Source of the DNA: Aldehydirespirator sp965117015 | GTDB lineage: Bacteria; Actinomycetota; Acidimicrobiia; Acidimicrobiales; Aldehydirespiratoraceae | Reading direction: 5' to 3' | DNA length: 64,000 nucleotides | Assembly (NCBI GenBank): GCA_965117015.1 | Contig: OZ220747.1 | Span: forward strand, 2,418,001-2,482,000 | Part shown: piece by piece, positions 9,302 through 16,774 of the stretch | How the letters are laid out: each line of letters starts with the position of its first letter | How positions within the stretch are numbered: position 1 is the stretch's first letter | Notes under the pieces: generated by a model | The model's input: only the letters and a program-made list of their open reading frames with translations | Databases searched by the model: none | What the model was told of the DNA's origin: nothing | Made by a program: the position numbers and the translations under genes

Positions 9302-10729
9302 TCAATAGGCGCCGGCCGCGGCCGCCTCGATGAACTCCAGGACGCCGTCGATGTCGTCGGGGTTGGCGACGAAGTCCTGCAGTCCGGTGAACATCGCGTC
9401 GCCGCCGACCGCCCCGGGCGCGAGGTCCGAGCCGTCGAACACGAAGATCGATGCGGCCTTGATCTGCGCGGCCTCGAGCTTCGTCAACTCGTCACCGAAC
9501 AGGTCGGCCGACACGCCCTGGTTCGGCGTGATCCTGGCGCCCGCCTCCACGGTGGCCCATACCTCGTTGGCCTCCGGCGTGGCCAAGAACTCGATGAAGG
9601 CCCGCACCTCGGGGCGGTTGACCAGTCCGACCGCGAAGTCGCCGCCGCCTACGACCGGCTTGCCCCACTGCGGGTCGATCTCGGGGAACTCGAAGAACGA
9701 GTAGTCGGTGCCGCCCACGAGATCGGGGAAGTTCTCCCGGGCGAAGTTCCCCATGAACCCGCCCTCGTAGTACATCTCGGCATCGCCGGCCAGCACGATG
9801 TCCCACGCGTCGATGAATCCGGTGGAGTTGGTGCCGGCCGCCCCTCCTGCGAGGCGCTCATCGGTCGGCGTGATGAGATCGCGGAACCGCTCCATGGCCT
9901 GCACGACGGTTGGATCCGTCCACGAGACCTCGTGGGTGACGAACAGCCGGTTGTACATCTCGGGCCCGGCGATCCGGACGTATAGGTTCTCGAACCAGTC
10001 GGTGAGCGTCCATCCGTCCATCCCGCCGATCGACAGCGGTACCTGGCCGTTGTCGACGTAGGCGGTGACGATGTCCAGCAACTCGTCGAACGTGTCGGGG
10101 GTGTCGTGCCCGAGGGCCTCGAGCGACGCCGGCTTGTACCAGAAAGTGCTCTTCGAGTTCGACGCGGTGAGCAGGCCGTACAGCTCGCCGTTGAACGTCC
10201 CCAAGTCGAGGGAACTCTGAGAGTAGTTGGCGTTGATGTCGCTCATGTCGATTCCGAGCTCGGCGAACGAGAACGCGACGCCGTCGTCGACGAACTGCTG
10301 GATGACGCCGGGCCGCTGGATCAGCGCGACGTCGGGCGGGTTCCCGCCGGCGACGCGCGTCGGCAGCACGGTCGGCAGTTCGCGTTCGCTGGTGTAGCTC
10401 ACCGGTATCCCGGTGGCCTCGGTGAAGGCGTCCAATACCTCCAGGAAGCCAGCCTGTTCGGCGTCGCCCCACGTGGCCATGACCTCGATCTCCTCGCCTC
10501 CCGCGGCTGGGGCCTCGGTGGTGGGCGTGTCCTCGTCTGGGGCCTCGGTGGTGGGCGTGTCCGCGGCTGGGGCCTCGGTGGTGGTTGCCTCATCGTCTGG
10601 GGCCTCGGTGGCGGGTGCCGCTTCGACGGCTGTCTCCGGCTCACCGCCGTCGTCGCCGCAAGCGGCGGCTATCAGTGCGAACGTCAGTAGGCATGCCAGC
10701 AGGAGCCATAAGCGCGAGTGAGTCTTCAT
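9302..10729 (-). CDS. ABC sugar-binding lipoprotein
   Basis: Extracytoplasmic solute-binding protein (475 residues) of the sugar-binding family 1 type. Lipoprotein signal: positively charged start, hydrophobic core and lipobox LIAAAC with the modified Cys at 24. A low-complexity TTEAP/DEDTPTTEAP linker (about residues 30-77) joins the membrane anchor to the binding domain and is encoded by four 30-bp DNA repeats. AGGAGGG lies 5 bases before the ATG. First gene of the operon, behind the LacI-operated promoter at 10754-10799. Substrate is probably a glucose- or mannose-containing oligosaccharide, inferred from the co-regulated GH13 and GH38 enzymes. Confidence 0.92.
   Translation of the reverse strand: MKTHSRLWLLLACLLTFALIAAACGDDGGEPETAVEAAPATEAPDDEATTTEAPAADTPTTEAPDEDTPTTEAPAAGGEEIEVMATWGDAEQAGFLEVLDAFTEATGIPVSYTSERELPTVLPTRVAGGNPPDVALIQRPGVIQQFVDDGVAFSFAELGIDMSDINANYSQSSLDLGTFNGELYGLLTASNSKSTFWYKPASLEALGHDTPDTFDELLDIVTAYVDNGQVPLSIGGMDGWTLTDWFENLYVRIAGPEMYNRLFVTHEVSWTDPTVVQAMERFRDLITPTDERLAGGAAGTNSTGFIDAWDIVLAGDAEMYYEGGFMGNFARENFPDLVGGTDYSFFEFPEIDPQWGKPVVGGGDFAVGLVNRPEVRAFIEFLATPEANEVWATVEAGARITPNQGVSADLFGDELTKLEAAQIKAASIFVFDGSDLAPGAVGGDAMFTGLQDFVANPDDIDGVLEFIEAAAAGAY
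10501..10620. repeat. four 30-bp tandem repeats inside the sugar-binding lipoprotein gene
   Basis: Four consecutive 30-bp units (10501-10530, 10531-10560, 10561-10590, 10591-10620), each containing CTGGGGCCTCGGTGG. They keep the reading frame (10 codons per unit) and encode the Thr/Glu/Ala/Pro linker after the lipidated Cys. Units 1 and 3, and 2 and 4, share their first 10 bases, suggesting duplication of a 60-bp pair. Copy number probably varies among strains. Confidence 0.9.
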
Positions 10730-10753
10730 CGTTCCCTCCTAGGGTCGGCGTAG

Positions 10754-10799
10754 CGTAAGCGCTTACGTTAGAGTAAAACCACCGATCCCCGGGTGTCAA
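10754..10799 (-). promoter_or_regulatory. LacI-type operator with promoter for the sugar ABC operon
   Basis: Read leftward: TTGACA (10799-10794), 18-bp spacer, TACTCT (10775-10770), then the 14-bp perfect palindrome CGTAAGCGCTTACG (10767-10754) over the expected transcription start. The core GTAAGCGCTTAC begins 3 bases after the -10, exactly as at 4273-4284. It precedes the binding-protein ATG by about 25 bases. The adjacent LacI gene is the obvious repressor. Confidence 0.88.
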
Positions 10800-10800
10800 G

Positions 10801-11820
10801 TCAAACTCTGGCTGCAGTCGTCTGGCGAGCCACTAGGGGAACGTCCCAGGTGATCTCGCCGGCCGGTTCGGTGCCTTCGATCAGTGCGAGCACCGTCTCG
10901 GCCGCTGTGATGCCCATGTCGGCTACGGACTGCCGCATCGTGGTCAGTCCCATTGCCTGCGCGAAGTCATGGTCGTCGAAGCCGACGACCGAGAGCGCGT
11001 CCGGAACAGCCACACCCGCGCTCTGGGCCGCGCGCAACGCACCGAAGGCCATCTCATCGGACATGCAGAAGACGCCGGTGGGCGGCCCGGGTGTCGTGAG
11101 CAGTCGCGACATCGCCTCAACCCCGCCCGCGATCGACCCGTCGCCGGCGGCCGCCAGACTCGGGTCGATGTCCAGGCCGGCGTCGCGCAGCGCGTCCTCA
11201 TAGCCCAGGTGGCGCAGCCCGGACGTCGACATCGACATCTCGGCCCTCTCAGGTGCGGTGATGACGCCGATGCGCTCGTGGCCCAGATCGATCAGATGCT
11301 CAGTGGCGCGGCGCGCCGCCAGCCGGTTGTCGATAGCTATTGATGCCGCGCCGGCGAGACGCTCACCGACCGCGACGACGGGCCGGTTGAAGAACGCATC
11401 GGCCGAGTCGCCCTCGGCGCTGGCCATTGTGTCGATCAGGATCACTCCATCGACCCGGCGGCAGAACGACCGTGCCTCCCTCAAGAACCGTCTCCGGTCC
11501 GCTGGAGTGCTCATCATGGTGATGAGCAGGTCGTAACCAGCCTCATCCAGCACCGAACAGATGCCAGCCATAGCCCGCGACGGGAACCAGGTCCCAAAGA
11601 GCGGCGCGGCCAACCCGACCGTCGAGGTCCGACCGGAAGCCAGGCGCGACGCCTGGGGATGCAGCTCATACCCGAACTCGTCCGCGATCTCCACAATCCT
11701 TTTGCGGGTCTGCGGCCCCACGCCGGGAAGGTCACGAAGACTGCGGCTCACGGACGCGACCGACACACCCGCCGCCGCGGCTATGTCGCTGATGGTGATC
11801 CGGTCCTCCTCCACGCCCAT
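10801..11820 (-). CDS. LacI-family transcriptional repressor
   Basis: Protein of 339 residues with an N-terminal LacI helix-turn-helix (ISDIAAAAGVSVASVSRSL, residues about 10-28), hinge helix region HPQASRLASGRT near 53-64, and a periplasmic-binding-like effector domain. The signature GFDDHDFA lies near the C-terminal third. ATG at 11820 has AGGAGAG close upstream; a GTG two codons later is possible. Its stop is next to the -35 of the ABC operon promoter, and the two GTAAGCGCTTAC operators are its probable targets. Ligand unknown, probably a sugar derived from the GH13/GH38 substrates. Confidence 0.93.
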   Translation of the reverse strand: MGVEEDRITISDIAAAAGVSVASVSRSLRDLPGVGPQTRKRIVEIADEFGYELHPQASRLASGRTSTVGLAAPLFGTWFPSRAMAGICSVLDEAGYDLLITMMSTPADRRRFLREARSFCRRVDGVILIDTMASAEGDSADAFFNRPVVAVGERLAGAASIAIDNRLAARRATEHLIDLGHERIGVITAPERAEMSMSTSGLRHLGYEDALRDAGLDIDPSLAAAGDGSIAGGVEAMSRLLTTPGPPTGVFCMSDEMAFGALRAAQSAGVAVPDALSVVGFDDHDFAQAMGLTTMRQSVADMGITAAETVLALIEGTEPAGEITWDVPLVARQTTAARV

Positions 11821-12050
11821 CTCTCCTAACCCATCACGCAGGCGCGTGTCAAAGACCCGCCGTGCATCGCCGGGCTTGGGCGCCTGAGTGTGTCAATGGG
11901 GTGCCGGGTAGAGGCGGTCTCCTGCTTTGAGGCTCCCGGCCGTTGCAGGGCTTGATCTGTAATCATATTTGGATGCATTTCAATGTTGTGGACGAGGGCC
12001 GAAACGGGTACGGTCTCTCGCATGTTGTTGTGCACGAGCCTGGAGGTCTG

Positions 12051-12416
12051 ATGGGAACATTCGCGGTGACGCTGGGCGTCGCCGATCCGCCGGGTCGCCG
12101 CTACGAGGAGGTGGAGGTCATGGTCGACTCGGGCGCGACGTACACCGTGCTGCCGGCCTCGATCCTCGAGGGCCTAGGGGTGACGCCACGCGAGTCGAGG
12201 GGGTTCGTCCTGGCCGACGGCAGCCGTGTGGAGCGGGGCTTCGGCCAGACCTGGATGCGGCTCGATGGTAGGCAGGCCATGTCGCCGGTCGTGTTCTGGG
12301 ACGAGGACTCGATGCCCCTTCTCGGGGCGGTCACCCTGGAGATCTTCGGTCTGGCCGTCGACCCGGTGAACGGGCAGCTAGTGCCCGTGGACGCGTTCAT
12401 GCTGGCCGCGGTCTAA
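12051..12416 (+). CDS. retropepsin-like aspartyl protease family protein
   Basis: Small protein (121 residues) with the active-site motif VDSGATYTVLP at about 25-35, followed by LADG and, near the C-terminus, LLGAVTLEIFGLAVDP. This is the pattern of single-domain, retroviral-type aspartyl protease-like proteins that act as homodimers. GGAGG lies 4 bases before ATG 12051; the frame is open further upstream to 11943 but without such a site. No signal peptide and no partner gene alongside. A possible promoter upstream is TTGCAG-17-TATTTG (11943-11971). Substrate unknown; some members of this family have no shown protease activity. Confidence 0.7.
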   Translation: MGTFAVTLGVADPPGRRYEEVEVMVDSGATYTVLPASILEGLGVTPRESRGFVLADGSRVERGFGQTWMRLDGRQAMSPVVFWDEDSMPLLGAVTLEIFGLAVDPVNGQLVPVDAFMLAAV

Positions 12417-12432
12417 GCGTCCGTAGGGGTGC

Positions 12433-12792
12433 TCAAGCCGGTTGGTTGAGTTCGATCATGTTGCCGGCCGGGTCGAAGAAGAACGTCTGGCGGGCCAGCG
12501 TCCCCGGCAGCGGCTTGGGGTCGGCCACGTCCACGCCTAGGTCCCTCAACTCCGTCACCGCGGCGTCGATGTCTTTGACTTTGAAGGCCCAGTGCTGGCC
12601 CTCGGGCGGAACCCAGCCCTCGACCTCGATGAGGTGCACCTCACCGCCGCCTGGGGTCTGCAGCCAGCGGCCATTGAATGCGAAGTTCGGCCTCGGCAGC
12701 GCGGTCATGCCCAGGATGTCGGTGTAGAAGGGCGCGGCCGCTTCGACGTCGGGAACGTTGATCGATACGTGGTGTACCGGCCCGAGTTCCAT
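12433..12792 (-). CDS. VOC (glyoxalase-fold) protein
   Basis: Protein of 119 residues in the vicinal oxygen chelate superfamily: VHHVSINVPDVEAAAPFYTDILGM at the N-terminus, then GGGEVHLIEVEG, and a second half ending FFFDPAGNMIELNQP. The metal ligands expected for the fold (His in HHVS, Glu in MIELNQ) are present. ATG 12792 is chosen because TAGGTT (12805-12800 on this strand) lies 7 bases upstream, a leaderless arrangement. That -10 box begins with the TAG stop codon of the upstream fpg gene. Reaction unknown; glyoxalase, resistance protein or dioxygenase are all possible. Confidence 0.85.
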   Translation of the reverse strand: MELGPVHHVSINVPDVEAAAPFYTDILGMTALPRPNFAFNGRWLQTPGGGEVHLIEVEGWVPPEGQHWAFKVKDIDAAVTELRDLGVDVADPKPLPGTLARQTFFFDPAGNMIELNQPA

Positions 12793-12802
12793 GCATCCCA
12801 AC

Positions 12803-13618
12803 CTAGCGTCGCTGGCAGGCGGGGCACCAAGTGGTGCCCCGGGCGTCGATGATCCGGCGGCGCAGCTCTATGCCGCAGCGCTCGCACGGCTCACCGGCCC
12901 GCCCGTAGCAGCGCAGATGGTGCTGGTTGCGCCCTGACGATCCGTCCAGGGTGGCGTAGTCGCGCAGCGTGGTGCCGCCGTGGCGCAGCCCCGACGTGAG
13001 CGCGGTGCGGATGGCGTCGGCCAGCCGTCCGGCCCGGGGTTTCGACACGTAGCGCACGGCAGGGTTGATCTGTGCCAGCCACAGTGCCTCGTCGGCGTAG
13101 ATGTTGCCCACGCCCGCCACCGGCCGCTGCGACAGTAGCTGGGTCTTCACGCAGCGCCGGCTGGCGCTGAGCGCCCGCCACAGGCCGTCGCCGGTGAACT
13201 GGTCGCTGAAGGGCTCGGGGCCGAGGCGGTCGAGGGTGGCGATGGCCTCGTAGCGGCCGGCCTCCACGACGTGCACCCGCCCGAACCGTCTCACGTCGTG
13301 GAGCGTGAGCACCTCGTCGCCGTCCAGGCGCCACCAGGCCCGCAGGTGCGGATGGTCTCGATCGGCGTCTCGGGAGATGGAGAGCCGGCCGGTCATCCCG
13401 AGGTGGATGACCAGCTCGCAACCGGTGTTGCTGCCCTCGTCGAGAGCGAGGATCAGATACTTGCCGCGGCGGCCGACGGCTGAGATCTGGCCGCCGACCG
13501 CGTCCATGGCCGGCAGGAACTTCTCGGAGGGGTGGGAACCTGCGTCGGTGATCGAGCGCCCTGCCAGGCGCGGGTGCAACTGGGCTCGGATGGTCTCGAC
13601 CTCGGGAAGCTCGGGCAC
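12803..13618 (-). CDS. mutM: formamidopyrimidine-DNA glycosylase
   Basis: DNA repair glycosylase/AP lyase of 271 residues removing oxidised purines such as 8-oxoguanine. The mature N-terminus must be Pro-Glu-Leu-Pro-Glu: GTG at 13618 gives (M)PELPEVET, placing the catalytic Pro2 and Glu3 correctly. Other elements: GRRGKYLIL with the conserved Lys, VGNIYADEAL, and a C-terminal zinc finger CERC...CPAC. TACGGT lies 7 bases before the GTG, a leaderless pattern. The frame stays open upstream into a palindromic repeat, which is not coding. Confidence 0.95.
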   Translation of the reverse strand: MPELPEVETIRAQLHPRLAGRSITDAGSHPSEKFLPAMDAVGGQISAVGRRGKYLILALDEGSNTGCELVIHLGMTGRLSISRDADRDHPHLRAWWRLDGDEVLTLHDVRRFGRVHVVEAGRYEAIATLDRLGPEPFSDQFTGDGLWRALSASRRCVKTQLLSQRPVAGVGNIYADEALWLAQINPAVRYVSKPRAGRLADAIRTALTSGLRHGGTTLRDYATLDGSSGRNQHHLRCYGRAGEPCERCGIELRRRIIDARGTTWCPACQRR

Positions 13619-13656
13619 CGGCCGCACCGTACCCGAGCACGCCCTGTCCTCAGGGG

Positions 13657-13778
13657 GAATTGGCAGCTGGGAGCGCCCGATTCGGCACTTGCCGCTGCCA
13701 ATTCCGTGCTGGCTCGGTCCTCGTGGCGAATTGGCAGCCGGGAGCGCCCAATTCGGCACTTGCCGCTGCCAATTCCGT
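13657..13778. repeat. pair of palindromic interspersed repeats
   Basis: Two 51-bp copies at 13657-13707 and 13728-13778 (71-bp period), only 2 differences apart. Each starts GAATTGGCAGC and ends GCTGCCAATTCC, so each can form a hairpin with an 11-bp stem. Related copies occur at 29675-29728 and as a pair at 42661-42792. Lies between two leftward genes, outside coding sequence. Confidence 0.85.
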
Positions 13779-13788
13779 CAAGCAGGGA

Positions 13789-14097
13789 TCAGGCCGCGGC
13801 GGTCGCTCCGTTGGCGCCTCGCACGAGCACGTCGATGGCGTCGATGAGGTCGGGTTGGCTCCTGAAGTAGTCGGCCTGCTCAGCCTTCCAGGGCTGCACC
13901 AAGTCCTCCGGCTGGAAGCCGGCGCGCTGCCAGGCGGTGGCCACTATCCGGAGCGCCTGGTCGACCTCCGGAGTGGCCGCGGTGACCGCGGCCGCCGCCA
14001 TGGCCTCCACATCGACCGTCTCGCTGCTCACCAGGGGACGGCGGATCGTGGAGATGCGGAAGCGGATCGCTTCGGCCGCGATGCGGGTGTGGTTCAT
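13789..14097 (-). CDS. small conserved-looking protein of unknown function
   Basis: A 102-residue soluble protein starting MNHTRIAAEA and rich in Ala, with no membrane segment and no motif I recognise. The C-terminal half (QALRIVATAWQRAGFQPEDLVQPWKAEQADYFRSQPDLIDAIDVLVRG) looks globular and helical, so the frame is probably real. The open frame extends to a GTG at 14157, but its first codons overlap TTATCCACA (14150-14158). ATG 14097 is preferred; no clear ribosome site. Lies alone between a palindromic repeat pair and hemH, same strand as both flanking genes. Confidence 0.55.
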   Translation of the reverse strand: MNHTRIAAEAIRFRISTIRRPLVSSETVDVEAMAAAAVTAATPEVDQALRIVATAWQRAGFQPEDLVQPWKAEQADYFRSQPDLIDAIDVLVRGANGATAAA

Positions 14098-14178
14098 CGT
14101 AAGATGTTGGACCCCGGGATTCGGCGGTATACAGCTACAGAAAATACAGTTATCCACAGGGTTAGTGGTGGATACCCG

Positions 14179-15210
14179 TCAAGAACGCAACGGGCAGCAA
14201 CCGGCGGGGCAGGCGTCGGGACCGACGCCGAGACGGCCGAGGGAGCGCCGGGCCGCACCGGGCACGAGGCGCTCGGAGATCAACTCCTGCCACATGGCCA
14301 CGAAGCGGTCGTCGGGCCCCGTGCCGGGGGTCACGGCCCGCACCAGCCGCATGCCCAGATCGGCCGCGGTGCCGGCCGCCACCACGTCGAGGTCCCACAT
14401 GACCTCCATGTGGTCGGTGACGAAACCGATGGGGGCCAGCACCACGGCCTCGACGCCGTCGTCGCGGGACAGGCGTTCCAGGCAGTCGTTCACATCGGGC
14501 TCCAACCACGGCACCGACGGCGGGCCGCTGCGGCTCTGCCAGGCCATGGTCCAGGCGTCGAAGCCGGCCCTGCCCGCCACCAGCCGGGCAGTCTCTCCCA
14601 GTTGACGCTCGTAGTCGCAGCCTGCGGCCATGGCCTCGGGGATGGAGTGGGCGGTGAACACCAGTCGAGCTTCCGATCGGAGTTCGGCGGGCAGGCTCCT
14701 GCGGGCCGCCGCGACCGTGTCGCTGAAGGGCTCGACGAAGCCCGGGTGGTCGTAGCAGGCGCGCACCTTGTCGATGGCGGGTGCGGCCTTTCCCACTGCG
14801 GCCCGGGCCGCCTCGATGTCGTCCAGGTACTGGCGGCAGCCCGAGTACGACGAGTATGCGGAGGTGACGACGGCTAGCGCCCGGTGGTGCCCGGCCCCCG
14901 CCATCTCCGCCACGGTGTCGGCCAGGTAGGGGACCCAGTTGCGGTTCCCCCAGTACACCGGCAGGTCGTGGCCCGTGGCTGCGAGCCGGCGAGCCAGGGC
15001 GGTGCGCAGCCGGCGGCACTGGGCGTTGAGGGGACTGACTCCGCCGAAGTGCTGGTACTGCCGGGCGACCGCGGCCAGGCGCTCGGGGGGGACATCGCGT
15101 CCCGCGGTGACGTTGGCGAGGAACGGCTCGACCTCGGAGGGGCCTTCGGGACCTCCGAAGGACACGATCACGACCGCGTCGTAGGCGGTGGCTTTTCCCA
15201 GCTGATCCAC
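14179..15210 (-). CDS. hemH: ferrochelatase (coproporphyrin/protoporphyrin)
   Basis: Inserts Fe2+ into the porphyrin at the end of haem synthesis; actinobacterial members use coproporphyrin III (CpfC). 343 residues with YDAVVIVSFGGPEGP at the N-terminus, VYWGNRNWVPYL, FTAHSIPEAM with the catalytic His, and a late conserved Glu region. The C-terminus CPAGCCPLRS adds three Cys, consistent with the [2Fe-2S] cluster of actinobacterial ferrochelatases. GTG 15210 gives the expected short lead before YDA. The start codon overlaps the first of three DnaA-box-like sites (15203-15255), which could affect its expression. Confidence 0.93.
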   Translation of the reverse strand: MDQLGKATAYDAVVIVSFGGPEGPSEVEPFLANVTAGRDVPPERLAAVARQYQHFGGVSPLNAQCRRLRTALARRLAATGHDLPVYWGNRNWVPYLADTVAEMAGAGHHRALAVVTSAYSSYSGCRQYLDDIEAARAAVGKAAPAIDKVRACYDHPGFVEPFSDTVAAARRSLPAELRSEARLVFTAHSIPEAMAAGCDYERQLGETARLVAGRAGFDAWTMAWQSRSGPPSVPWLEPDVNDCLERLSRDDGVEAVVLAPIGFVTDHMEVMWDLDVVAAGTAADLGMRLVRAVTPGTGPDDRFVAMWQELISERLVPGAARRSLGRLGVGPDACPAGCCPLRS

Positions 15211-15255
15211 AGGCTCTGTCAAGTTGTCCACAGCCTCTTGGTCGAGTTGTCCACA
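15203..15255 (+). promoter_or_regulatory. cluster of three DnaA-box-like sequences
   Basis: TGATCCACA at 15203-15211, TTGTCCACA at 15224-15232 and TTGTCCACA at 15247-15255, all in the same orientation and 21 and 23 bp apart. TTGTCCACA is the actinobacterial DnaA-box form. A fourth, TTATCCACA, is at 14150-14158 on the other side of hemH. The sites also lie in weak 21-23 bp tandem repeats, so duplication could explain the series. No dnaA, dnaN or AT-rich unwinding region nearby. Confidence 0.5.
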
Positions 15256-15284
15256 GTCCCTGTGCCCGAGCCGGGCCGCGACCC

Positions 15285-15986
15285 TCAGTCCAGTACGCCG
15301 AAGTTCTGCAGGTCCTCGTCGAGCGTCGACAGGATGAGGTCGATGGTCCTCTGCCTCGCGGTGCGGCGGGTCAGCCCGAACGCGGTCCGGCGCACGTGCG
15401 CGGCCAGCGCCTGCGCCCGCTGCATCGCCGCGTCGTCCAACTCGTCGGCGGGAACCACCTCGTCGAGGTAGCCGGCCTCGGCCGCGCCGCGGGGCGAGTA
15501 GGCCGTGGCCAGTGCGGTGGCCGCGGTGAAGTGCCGGGGGCTGAGCCGGTCCCGGGCCATCTCTATCCCGAAGATGGGCAGCGGCATGCCGATCGACACC
15601 TCGATGAGTCCGATCTTGGCTTCGACGTCGGCTCCGATGCGAACGTCGCTCGACAGCAGCATGATCGCGCCGAAGGCGAGAGCGTGGCCGGTGCATGCGG
15701 CCACCACGGGAACGGCCGCCCCGTAGAGCCGCATCGCGGTGTGGGCCCCCGTCGCGACGAGATCCCGGATGGCTTGAGGACCCTCGTCGAACACGCCGAG
15801 ATCGAAGCCGGCGCTGAAGCGGCCGTCCCGGCCGGTGATCACCAGCGCTCCGGCGTTCTGCTCGGCGTCGTCCAAGGCGGCGTTGATGGCCGCCAGCGTG
15901 TCGTAGCCCACGGCGTTGGCCTTGCCGTCGTCGAGGCGCAGGATGGCGATGCCGTCGACGACTTCATAGGAGGTCTTCGATGTCAT
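15285..15986 (-). CDS. enoyl-CoA hydratase/isomerase family (crotonase) protein
   Basis: Crotonase-fold protein of 233 residues. Oxyanion-hole segments GRDGRFSAGFDLGVF and ACTGHALAFGAIMLLSSDVRIG are present, but at the usual catalytic Glu positions the sequence reads SIGMPLPIFG, so it may be an isomerase or other crotonase reaction, not a classical hydratase. ATG 15986 is supported by TACGGT 7 bases upstream (15999-15994), a leaderless pattern. It is divergent from the NifU-like gene at 16072. Substrate unknown. Confidence 0.85.
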   Translation of the reverse strand: MTSKTSYEVVDGIAILRLDDGKANAVGYDTLAAINAALDDAEQNAGALVITGRDGRFSAGFDLGVFDEGPQAIRDLVATGAHTAMRLYGAAVPVVAACTGHALAFGAIMLLSSDVRIGADVEAKIGLIEVSIGMPLPIFGIEMARDRLSPRHFTAATALATAYSPRGAAEAGYLDEVVPADELDDAAMQRAQALAAHVRRTAFGLTRRTARQRTIDLILSTLDEDLQNFGVLD

Positions 15987-16071
15987 GGAGTGCACCGTAT
16001 CGCCGTCACTCACTAGCCCGCCCGGCCACTCCACTGCCGCCCGCCGGAGGCATGTCGGTAGGCTCGGATGC

Positions 16072-16725
16072 ATGACTGACACCGCCGCTGCCCCAACTGA
16101 CGCACCGGTGGAGTCCACCGACGAGGTGCTCATCGTCACCGACGCAGCCAAGACGGCCGTGCTGGCCATCCGCGACCGTGAGGACGACGGCGAGACCCTG
16201 GGGTTGAGGGTGGAGGTGACCGGCACTGCGGGCATCGACTACACCTACGACCTCGCACTCGATCCCGTTTCCGACGCGGCCGCCGACGACCACATCCGCA
16301 CCGCGGACGGCTTGACGGTGATAGTGCCCGACGCCAGCGTCAGCCGGCTCCGGGGCTCCACTCTCGACGTGCCGTCGATGCCCGGCCAGGGCGGTCTCGT
16401 CATCCGCAACCCCAACCGCCCCAACCCGCTGGGCGACATGGGTCGCCTGGAACTCACCGGCGGGATCGGCGACAAGGTCCAGCAGCTGCTCGACGTGAGC
16501 ATCAACCCCGCGCTGGCCTCGCACGGGGGCTACGCCAGCCTGGTGGAGGTGCAGGGCGACGACACGGTGGTCGTCACCATGGGCGGCGGCTGCCAGGGCT
16601 GCGCCATGAGCCAGGCCACGCTGTCCGACGGCATCAAGCGGGCCATCATGGAGGCCATCCCCGAAGTGAGCGAAGTGATCGACGTCACCGATCACGACGC
16701 AGGGGAGAACCCCTACTACAGCTGA
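16072..16725 (+). CDS. Fe-S cluster protein with HesB-like and NifU domains (NfuA-like)
   Basis: Probable iron-sulphur cluster carrier of 217 residues. Residues about 20-112 resemble an IscA/HesB-type domain that lacks the conserved Cys (typical of NfuA). Residues about 130-210 form a NifU C-terminal domain with GGGCQGCAMSQ, placing the cluster ligands at Cys174 and Cys177. TAGGCT lies 7 bases before ATG 16072, so the mRNA is probably leaderless. Stands alone, divergent from the crotonase gene and convergent with dxs. Confidence 0.88.
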   Translation: MTDTAAAPTDAPVESTDEVLIVTDAAKTAVLAIRDREDDGETLGLRVEVTGTAGIDYTYDLALDPVSDAAADDHIRTADGLTVIVPDASVSRLRGSTLDVPSMPGQGGLVIRNPNRPNPLGDMGRLELTGGIGDKVQQLLDVSINPALASHGGYASLVEVQGDDTVVVTMGGGCQGCAMSQATLSDGIKRAIMEAIPEVSEVIDVTDHDAGENPYYS

Positions 16726-16774
16726 CGGCTGGAGCCCCGCGCCGGCTCCGACGCCAGCCGGCTCGCAGCGCGGC

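Noticed and set aside
10501..10620. Regular 30-bp repeats that look CRISPR-like
   Set aside because: Units are directly adjacent without spacers and encode an in-frame Thr/Glu/Pro linker.
15203..15255. Origin of replication
   Set aside because: Only three box-like sites, no AT-rich region and no dnaA, dnaN, rnpA or rpmH nearby.
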